Part shown: one piece after another, positions 34,522 to 42,683 of the stretch
Layout: each line of letters opens with the position of its first letter
How positions within the stretch are numbered: the first letter of the stretch is position 1
Assembly (NCBI RefSeq): GCF_024710765.1
Contig: NZ_JANJUE010000153.1
Coordinates: 1-42,683, forward strand
Direction: 5' to 3'
Source: Pseudoxanthomonas sp.
GTDB lineage: Bacteria; Pseudomonadota; Gammaproteobacteria; Xanthomonadales; Xanthomonadaceae
DNA length: 42,683 nt
Made by a program: the position numbers and the translations under genes
Notes under the pieces: model-generated
Database searches by the model: none
What the model saw: the letters and a program-made list of their open reading frames with translations, nothing else
What the model was told of the DNA's origin: nothing

Positions 34522-35355
34522 ATGAAACTCTGCGGTTTTGAAGTCGGCCTGGACAAGCCCCTGTTCCTGATTGCCGGTCCCTGCGTGATCGAGTCCATGC
34601 AGTTGCAGCTGGATGTCGCTGGCCGCCTGAAGGAAATCACCGGCAAGCTGGGCATGAACTTCATCTTCAAATCCAGCTTCGACAAGGCCAATCGCACCTC
34701 GGGCACCAGCTTCCGCGGCCCGGGCAGGGAAGAGGGCCTGAAGGTGCTGGCCGAGGTGAAGAAGCAGATCGGCGTGCCGGTCCTGACCGACGTGCACGAG
34801 TACACCCCGATGGATGAAGTCGCCTCGGTGGTGGACGTGCTGCAGACGCCGGCGTTCCTGGTCCGCCAGACCGATTTCATCCGCAAGGTCTGCTCGGCCG
34901 GCCGCCCGGTCAACATCAAGAAGGGCCAGTTCCTGTCGCCGTGGGACATGAAGCCGGTGGTCGAGAAGGCCAAGTCCACCGGCAACAACGACATCATGGT
35001 GTGCGAGCGCGGCGCCAGCTTCGGCTACAACAATCTGGTCAGCGACATGCGCTCGCTCAGCGTGATGCGCGATACCGGCTGCCCGGTCGTATTCGACGCC
35101 ACCCATTCCGTGCAGCTGCCGGGCGGGCAGGGCAGCAGTTCCGGCGGCCAGCGGGAATTCGTGCCGGTGCTGGCGCGCGCGGCGGTCGCGGTCGGCGTGG
35201 CGGGCCTTTTCGCCGAGACCCATCCGGATCCGTCCAAGGCGCTGTCCGACGGCCCCAACGCGTGGCCGCTGGACAAGATGGAAGCGTTGCTGGAAACCCT
35301 GCTGGCGCTGGATGCGGTGACCAAGCGTTCGGCATTCCTGGAACAGACGCTGTAA
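34522..35355 (+). CDS. kdsA: 3-deoxy-8-phosphooctulonate (KDO 8-phosphate) synthase
   Basis: 277 residues matching Kds[14 protein letters not shown] near the N-terminus, [24 protein letters not shown], and the C-terminal [13 protein letters not shown] and AETHPDPS blocks. It condenses phosphoenolpyruvate with arabinose 5-phosphate to make the KDO precursor of lipopolysaccharide. Gene order pyrG-kdsA-eno is a known proteobacterial arrangement; here two extra genes stand before eno. GAGG lies 7 bases before the ATG, immediately after a REP arm. Confidence 0.97.
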   Translation: MKLCGFEVGLDKPLFLIAGPCVIESMQLQLDVAGRLKEITGKLGMNFIFKSSFDKANRTSGTSFRGPGREEGLKVLAEVKKQIGVPVLTDVHEYTPMDEVASVVDVLQTPAFLVRQTDFIRKVCSAGRPVNIKKGQFLSPWDMKPVVEKAKSTGNNDIMVCERGASFGYNNLVSDMRSLSVMRDTGCPVVFDATHSVQLPGGQGSSSGGQREFVPVLARAAVAVGVAGLFAETHPDPSKALSDGPNAWPLDKMEALLETLLALDAVTKRSAFLEQTL

Positions 35356-35368
35356 GCCACCCACGGAC

Positions 35369-35887
35369 ATGCGGCCGGCGATGAAATCGCTGTGGTTGCT
35401 GACCATCCTGGGCATCGCGGGGGCAGGGACTCCCGCGCTCGCCTGTTCGATCGGCAGCGGCATTCTCGAGGACGACCTGGCGGAAGGCTACCGGCAAAGC
35501 GGCCACGTCTTCGTCGCGCGCCTGATCCGCTACCGGAAAGTGGCGCCACCTACGGGTGGCACCCTCATGCAGGTCGAAGCGGACTACGTACTCGTCGAAG
35601 CCATCAAGGGCCATCCCGCTCCGCATGGCGTACTGATCGAGTCGGATCCGTATTCTCCGCTGCCGGGGCATCCGCCCGGGCCGGCCTGCGGACCCTGGCT
35701 GGTGCATGGGGAAAACGTGGGCACCTTGGCGCTGGTCATGGAGGACGATGATGGTGCGGTCGATGCGCGGCACCTGCGCGTGCATCCGTTTTCGCGGCGC
35801 CTGTCGGCGACGGAGCAGGGGATGGATGAAGGGCTGGAGATCATCCTGCGTCTCCATGAGCACTCCGCCTCGCCGAAGACTCGTTGA
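35369..35887 (+). CDS. Exported protein of unknown function between kdsA and eno
   Basis: 172 residues: a signal peptide (MKSLWLLTILGIAGAGTPALA) leaving a mature N-terminus CSIGSG, then a beta-rich domain with HVFVARLIRY, a VLVEAIKG block and a late PACGPWLVHGENVG. The mature N-terminal Cys, the V..EAIKG strand and the CG...GE segment recall small netrin/TIMP-like (NTR) secreted domains of bacteria, but this is only a resemblance. An in-frame ATG at 35381 may be the true start. It follows kdsA after 13 bases in the same direction, so cotranscription is likely. Confidence 0.75.
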   Translation: MRPAMKSLWLLTILGIAGAGTPALACSIGSGILEDDLAEGYRQSGHVFVARLIRYRKVAPPTGGTLMQVEADYVLVEAIKGHPAPHGVLIESDPYSPLPGHPPGPACGPWLVHGENVGTLALVMEDDDGAVDARHLRVHPFSRRLSATEQGMDEGLEIILRLHEHSASPKTR

Positions 35888-36032
35888 ACGGTTTTGCGGA
35901 CAGGCGTGTGATTCGTAGGACAAGGATCCACTGCGCACGTCATTGTGATTTGGCAGGGGCCAACCCGGTGGGGATAATCGAGGCGTGGCCGAATCCGGCT
36001 GTTCTTCTTTCATTTCCGGTATTTGTCTACGC

Positions 36033-38536
<2,504 letters not shown>

Positions 38537-38541
38537 GCCGT

Positions 38542-38913
38542 ATGCGCCGACTGGTCTGGCTGTTGCTGGTATTGGTACTGCTGCTGGCATGGCTGCAGTA
38601 CCGGTTCTGGTTCGGCGCAGGCAGTTCCGGCGAGGTGGTCGCCCTGGAAAGCCAGGTGATCGTGCAGAAGCGCGAAAACGCCGGGCTGCAGGAACGCAAC
38701 GACGCGCTCGCCGCCGAAGTCGAGGACCTCAAGTCCGGCGAGGCGGCGGTCGAGGAACGCGCGCGCAGCGAACTGGGCATGATCAAGCCCGGCGAGAAGT
38801 TCTACCGCGTGGTGGAACCGACCCCGCCGGTACCGCCGCCGCCCGGCTCCGGAGAAGAGGGCGACGCGGCGGCCGAACCGGCACCCGTCGCCGAACCGGA
38901 GCACCAGCCCTGA
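38542..38913 (+). CDS. ftsB: Cell division protein FtsB
   Basis: 123 residues: a short cytoplasmic start, one membrane helix ([17 protein letters not shown]), then a periplasmic coiled coil (about 30-80) with heptad Leu/Val and the conserved [19 protein letters not shown] end. FtsB joins FtsL and FtsQ in the division complex. The C-terminal 30 residues are a Pro/Glu/Ala-rich tail ([10 protein letters not shown] then acidic), making it longer than the 103-residue E. coli protein. It follows eno directly, and its stop shares bases with the ispD start (TGATG). Confidence 0.95.
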   Translation: MRRLVWLLLVLVLLLAWLQYRFWFGAGSSGEVVALESQVIVQKRENAGLQERNDALAAEVEDLKSGEAAVEERARSELGMIKPGEKFYRVVEPTPPVPPPPGSGEEGDAAAEPAPVAEPEHQP

Positions 38914-39608
38914 TGGCCGGGATCTGGGCGGTCATTCCCGCCGCCGGGCGCGGCACGCGCTTCGGCGGCGAGGTACCCAAGCAATACCTGCGGGTCGGTG
39001 GCCAGTTGCTGCTGGAACACACGCTGGCGGCGCTGTTCGCGCACGATGCGGTGCTCGGCGCGGTGCTTGCGATTTCCGCCGATGATCCGGACTGGCCGGG
39101 CTGGACCTCGTTCGCCGGCCGGCCGCTGCTTGCCTGCACGGGCGGCGCGACCCGCGCCGAATCGGTGCTGGCCGGGCTGAACGCGCTGCCCGACGACGTG
39201 CGCGCCGATGACTTCGTGCTGGTGCATGATGCCGCGCGCCCCAACCTGGCGCTGGCCGACTTGGCGCAATTGCTGGAACGCGGCCGCAACGATCCGGTCG
39301 GCGCGATTCTCGCCGCGCCGGTGCGCGACACCCTCAAGCGCGCCGGCGACGACGGCGGCATCGACGGCACCGAACCGCGCGAGCGGTTGTGGCGCGCGTT
39401 CACTCCGCAGCTGTTCCGTCGCCTGCACCTGCAACGCGCGCTGGAAGGCGCCGCCGGAGCGGGCATCGAAGTCACCGACGAGGCGATGGCGATGGAACGG
39501 CAGGGCCTGCGCCCGTTGCTGATCGAAGGCGCCGAGGACAATTTCAAGATCACCACCCCGGCGGATCTGGCGCGGTTCGAGTTCGTGCTGGCCCAGCGCG
39601 GGCGTTGA
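38913..39608 (+). CDS. ispD: 2-C-methyl-D-erythritol 4-phosphate cytidylyltransferase
   Basis: 231 residues. The nucleotide-binding start [20 protein letters not shown], the substrate contact [11 protein letters not shown], and the closing [11 protein letters not shown] are diagnostic. It couples MEP with CTP in the non-mevalonate isoprenoid pathway. Its ATG overlaps the ftsB stop by one base; no separate ribosome-binding site is strong. ispF follows after 70 bases. Confidence 0.97.
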   Translation: MAGIWAVIPAAGRGTRFGGEVPKQYLRVGGQLLLEHTLAALFAHDAVLGAVLAISADDPDWPGWTSFAGRPLLACTGGATRAESVLAGLNALPDDVRADDFVLVHDAARPNLALADLAQLLERGRNDPVGAILAAPVRDTLKRAGDDGGIDGTEPRERLWRAFTPQLFRRLHLQRALEGAAGAGIEVTDEAMAMERQGLRPLLIEGAEDNFKITTPADLARFEFVLAQRGR

Positions 39609-39678
39609 GCCGCCGCCGCATTCGCGGGTGCGAGAATCCGTTTCGCCCGATGACCCCTTTACCCGCAGGACCGCGTAC

Positions 39679-40170
39679 ATGCCCGACCTTCCTTCCATCC
39701 GCATCGGCCAGGGTTTCGACGTCCATGCCTTCGGTGATGGCGATCACCTGATGCTTGGCGGCGTGCGCGTGCCGCACGAGCGTGGCGTGCTGGCACACAG
39801 CGATGGCGACGTGGTCCTGCACGCGCTGTGCGACGCCATCCTCGGCGCGCTGGCCCTGGGCGACATCGGCAGGCATTTCCCGCCCTCGGACCCGCGCTGG
39901 AAAGGCGCGGACAGCCGCCATTTCCTGCGCCACTGCAATGCCGTGATCGGCGAACGCGGCTGGCGGGTCGGCAATGCCGACGTCACCGTGATCGGCGAAC
40001 GGCCCAAGGTCGGACCGCATGCGGAGGCGATGCGCGCGGCGATTGCCGAGGACCTTGGCATCGCGCTCGACGCGGTCAGCGTCAAGGCGACCACCACCGA
40101 GAAGCTGGGTTTCACCGGTCGTGGCGAAGGCATCGCCGCGCAGGCGGCGGTGCTGCTGGTGCGGGCATGA
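39679..40170 (+). CDS. ispF: 2-C-methyl-D-erythritol 2,4-cyclodiphosphate synthase
   Basis: 163 residues. The zinc-binding start [11 protein letters not shown] (Asp and His), [14 protein letters not shown] with the third zinc His, and the C-terminal [17 protein letters not shown] are all present. It follows IspC-E in the MEP pathway, forming the cyclic diphosphate. AGGA lies 8 bases before the ATG chosen; the frame is open 17 codons further up. The stop overlaps the truD start (ATGA). Confidence 0.97.
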   Translation: MPDLPSIRIGQGFDVHAFGDGDHLMLGGVRVPHERGVLAHSDGDVVLHALCDAILGALALGDIGRHFPPSDPRWKGADSRHFLRHCNAVIGERGWRVGNADVTVIGERPKVGPHAEAMRAAIAEDLGIALDAVSVKATTTEKLGFTGRGEGIAAQAAVLLVRA

Positions 40171-41204
40171 GCGCGGATCTACCGCGCGCCTTCGGCCCGC
40201 CGGTGCTGCAAGCGCGTTTCCGCGCCGCGCCGGAAGATTTCTTCGTCGAGGAGTTGCCCGGTTTCGAACCGACCGGCGAGGGCGAGCACCTGCTGCTGAC
40301 CGTGCAGAAGCGCGGCATGAACACCGCTTTCGCCGCCAAGCGCATCGCGGCATGGGCCGGACTGCCGGAAATGGCGATCGGCTACGCCGGCCTGAAGGAT
40401 CGCCACGCGGTCACCCGCCAGCGTTTCAGCGTGCACCTGCCCAAGCGCAACGCGCCCGACATCGCAGCCCTGAACGCGGACGATTTTCTGGTGCTGGAAT
40501 CGACCTGGCACAATCGTAAACTGCCGCGCGGCGCGCTGGCGGGAAATCGTTTCGTGCTGGTGCTGCGCGAAACGCTTGGCGAACGCCGCGCCATTGAACA
40601 GCGCCTGGCGGATATCGCCGCGCAGGGACTGCCCAATTGGTTCGGCGAACAGCGCTTCGGTCGCGACGGCGGCAATGTCGCCGCGGCGCTGGCGATGTTC
40701 GGCGGCCGCCGTGTGCGCCGCGATCAGCGTTCGATGCTGCTGTCGGCCGCGCGCTCCGAACTCTTCAACCGGGTGCTGACGGCGCGCATCGTCGCCGGCA
40801 ACTGGAACCGGGGCATCGACGGCGAAGTGTGGATGCTCGATGGCAGCCGCAGCGTGTTCGGGCCGGAACCGTGGAGCGATGCGCTGGCGCAGCGGCTGGC
40901 CGCGTTCGACATCCATCCCAGCGGCCCGTTGTGGGGCGCGGGGGAATTGCGCAGCACCGACGCCTGCCGGGAGCTTGAACTGGCGGCGCTGGCCGACGAC
41001 ACCGCGATGCGGTTGCGCGGCGGCTTGGAGCAGGCCGCACTGCGCCAGGAGCGTCGCGCGCTGCGCCTGCGCCCGCAGGGACTTGCATGGGAATGGCGGG
41101 ACGACGACGTGCTCTCGCTGGCATTCGCGCTGCCGCCCGGCAGCTACGCCACCGCACTGCTGCACGAATTGGGCGAGGTGGTCGAGGCGCCTTTGGCGGG
41201 ATAG
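40167..41204 (+). CDS. truD: tRNA pseudouridine(13) synthase TruD
   Basis: 345 residues with the TruD-specific circularly permuted fold. The catalytic Asp78 is in [28 protein letters not shown] and the [17 protein letters not shown]-terminal block match the family. It makes pseudouridine 13 in tRNA-Glu. It begins within the last codon of ispF. In related genomes the order truD-(smr)-surE follows; here a lipoprotein gene on the other strand lies between. Confidence 0.96.
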   Translation: MSADLPRAFGPPVLQARFRAAPEDFFVEELPGFEPTGEGEHLLLTVQKRGMNTAFAAKRIAAWAGLPEMAIGYAGLKDRHAVTRQRFSVHLPKRNAPDIAALNADDFLVLESTWHNRKLPRGALAGNRFVLVLRETLGERRAIEQRLADIAAQGLPNWFGEQRFGRDGGNVAAALAMFGGRRVRRDQRSMLLSAARSELFNRVLTARIVAGNWNRGIDGEVWMLDGSRSVFGPEPWSDALAQRLAAFDIHPSGPLWGAGELRSTDACRELELAALADDTAMRLRGGLEQAALRQERRALRLRPQGLAWEWRDDDVLSLAFALPPGSYATALLHELGEVVEAPLAG

Positions 41205-41246
41205 CGTCCCTGGACCGTCCCCGTCCGAACCGCTTTCCCGCGACAC

Positions 41247-41603
41247 TCATTCGTGATGCACAGGGCGCTTCTCTCCCGTCGACAAGTCTTCCGTGCCGAG
41301 GAATGTCAGGCTGGGGAGGAAGGCGACGGGCGAAACATCCGACCCGCCAGCCATCGAATAGGTTGCCAAATAGTAGTAGACAACCTGGCAACGCTGGATG
41401 CGGATGTCCTGGGTTAGGGACTGGATGGGCGCGCGCCAGCGTTTCTCCTTTTCCTCACAGGGGCTGCGACGGGCCGAGTCGTCGGCCGCCTCCTGCTCGG
41501 CGACCATTACCGCTGCTTCGAGTTCCGCCAACGCGGCCTGTCGGGACAGGGACTGGCAGCCACCCAGCAGTGGCAGCAGGATGAAAAGAATGGTTGTCCT
41601 CAT
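41247..41603 (-). CDS. Small lipoprotein of unknown function
   Basis: 118 residues with a lipoprotein signal (MRTTILFILLPLLGGC, lipidated Cys16), an Ala/Glu-rich helical segment (AALAELEAAVMVAEQEAADD) and a C-terminal part with two further Cys. No family is recognised. The region around it is less GC-rich than the flanking housekeeping genes, and its reading direction is against truD and surE, which suggests a later insertion. The start choice follows the lipobox; no strong ribosome-binding site is seen. About 145 bases between it and the smr stop hold nothing I can identify. Confidence 0.65.
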   Translation of the reverse strand: MRTTILFILLPLLGGCQSLSRQAALAELEAAVMVAEQEAADDSARRSPCEEKEKRWRAPIQSLTQDIRIQRCQVVYYYLATYSMAGGSDVSPVAFLPSLTFLGTEDLSTGEKRPVHHE

Positions 41604-41748
41604 GGTGGTCGAGTCGGCTTCCTGATGGCGTTGATGACATCCTGGCGCCCCGACCACGGGTCAGGGCGAAGAGGCGTCATCATGGAAGCACGCGCGAGGC
41701 TGGCCTATCGGAAGCGTCCGATTCTTCCGGGCATGGCGTCGACGAGCA

Positions 41749-42285
41749 TCAGCGCCGCGCCAGCAACACCAGCACCGCGCCCGTGCCGCCCTGCGCGGGC
41801 GGCGCCGAATGGAACGCCAGCACGTCGCCGCGCTGGCGCAACAGCCGATCCACCAGGTTCTTCAGCACCGGAATCTCGCGCTCGTTGCGACGGCCCTTGC
41901 CATGGATGATGCGCACGCAACCATGCTCGTGCGCATGGGCTTCCAGCATGAACTGGCGCAGCAGGCGCTCGGCCTCGGCGGCGGTGGCGCCATGCAGATC
42001 CAGTTCGTCCTGGGCCGAGAACTGGCCCTTGCGCAGGCGCTGGAACACCCGCGGCGGCACCTTGTCGCGGCGGAAACTGAGTACGTCGCCGGCCTCCAGC
42101 AGCGCCAGATCGTCCAGCCCGCGCTGGAATTCGCTGCGCGCGTCCACCTCGTCGCGCTCGGCCATCCGCGCGGCCGGACGCGGCCTGGGCCGGCGCGGCG
42201 GCGGGGCCGCGTCGGCCAGGGGCTTCACCTCGCCGATGGCCTGGCGGAACAAGGCGGCGTCGTCGTCTTCGGGGGGATCGGACAT
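41749..42285 (-). CDS. Smr-domain protein (SmrA/YdaL type)
   Basis: 178 residues: a Pro/Arg-rich N-terminal region, then a C-terminal Smr domain (about 95-178) with the LDLHG motif and RIIHGKG, the nuclease/nucleic-acid-binding signature, ended by an Ala-rich GGTGAVLVLL strand. Stand-alone Smr proteins are linked to endonuclease action on DNA or on stalled-ribosome mRNA (SmrB). This one is of the SmrA-like group by its DUF-type N-terminus; which role it plays is not settled. It diverges from surE across 90 bases. Confidence 0.9.
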   Translation of the reverse strand: MSDPPEDDDAALFRQAIGEVKPLADAAPPPRRPRPRPAARMAERDEVDARSEFQRGLDDLALLEAGDVLSFRRDKVPPRVFQRLRKGQFSAQDELDLHGATAAEAERLLRQFMLEAHAHEHGCVRIIHGKGRRNEREIPVLKNLVDRLLRQRGDVLAFHSAPPAQGGTGAVLVLLARR

Positions 42286-42375
42286 GCGCCACAGCGTAGC
42301 GCGGCGGGCGCGTGACGCAAGCGCGGGAAGCGGTCAGCCGCTTCCGGTATCATGGGCCATCCCCCGAGGAAGCAC

Positions 42376-42683
42376 ATGCGCGTACTTGTCAGCAACGATG
42401 ACGGCGTCGACGCCCCCGGTATCCGCGTCCTGGCGGAAGGGCTGCGCGAGGCCGGCCACGAGGTGTTCGTCATCGCGCCGGATCGCGACCGTTCCGGCGC
42501 CAGCAATTCGCTCACCCTGGATCTGCCGATCCGGCTCAAGCGGATCGATCACTACACCTGCAGCGTCGCCGGCACGCCGACCGACTGCGTGCACCTGGCG
42601 CTCACCGGCATGCTGGAGTTCGAGCCGGACATCGTGGTCTCGGGCATCAACAATTCCGCCAATCTCGGCGACGACGTGATCTA
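42376..42683 (+). CDS. surE: 5'/3'-nucleotidase SurE (cut by window edge)
   Basis: The first 102 codons are present: [16 protein letters not shown] with the metal-binding Asp pair, [14 protein letters not shown] with the phosphate-binding Ser/Asn, [11 protein letters not shown], and [15 protein letters not shown], all SurE signatures. SurE removes phosphate from nucleotides, with preference for 3'-AMP and short polyphosphate, and is tied to stationary-phase survival along with pcm and rpoS, usually just downstream. GAGGA precedes the ATG at proper spacing. Confidence 0.97.
   Translation, partial: MRVLVSNDDGVDAPGIRVLAEGLREAGHEVFVIAPDRDRSGASNSLTLDLPIRLKRIDHYTCSVAGTPTDCVHLALTGMLEFEPDIVVSGINNSANLGDDVI

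Overview
The window is a GC-rich (roughly two-thirds G+C by eye) chromosomal segment of a gammaproteobacterium. The run kdsA-eno-ftsB-ispD-ispF-truD-surE, the many exported peptidases, the protein sequences and the GTAG-headed palindromic repeats together point to the Xanthomonadaceae/Lysobacteraceae (Lysobacter, Luteimonas, Pseudoxanthomonas, Stenotrophomonas type). I see no phage, insertion sequence, CRISPR array, tRNA or rRNA. Both window ends cut genes: fecR on the left and surE on the right.

Left part (1-13.7 kb): a FecI-type sigma factor with an overlapping FecR; a small exported cysteine-containing peptide; an intracellular PHB depolymerase; a methyltransferase; a HemJ/CopD-like membrane protein; a lipoprotein alkaline phosphatase with a candidate Pho box; a dicarboxylate/amino-acid symporter with altered cation-site residues, overlapping a GNAT acetyltransferase; a split M16 peptidase pair (one zinc subunit, one R/Y subunit); an acyl-CoA thioesterase; two tandem NlpC/P60 hydrolases; and SlyD.

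Middle part (13.7-29.3 kb): an exported isochorismatase-fold/RidA-fold gene pair under a divergent LysR regulator; two DUF418 membrane-protein paralogues on either side of an M4 (thermolysin) protease and a DadA-like oxidase/glutathione reductase pair; a DMT exporter; an MdtD-like MFS pump; a YbdK-type carboxylate-amine ligase; and an S9 prolyl-oligopeptidase.

Right part (29.3-42.7 kb): parE, followed by a duplicated copy of its own last codons; two exported proteins of unknown function; then the housekeeping run pyrG, kdsA, eno, ftsB, ispD, ispF, truD, smr and surE. Two genes for exported proteins of unknown function sit between kdsA and eno. The second shares its stop codon with the eno start codon, so it is built into the operon. 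ispD, truD and eno all start in overlap with the preceding gene.

Most of the window is ordinary core chromosome. The best candidate for something undescribed is the exported isochorismatase-like/RidA-like pair with substituted catalytic residues. Next come the parE 3'-end duplication with only synonymous differences, the exported proteins embedded before eno, the symporter with a changed cation site, and the paired 77-base GTAG repeats.
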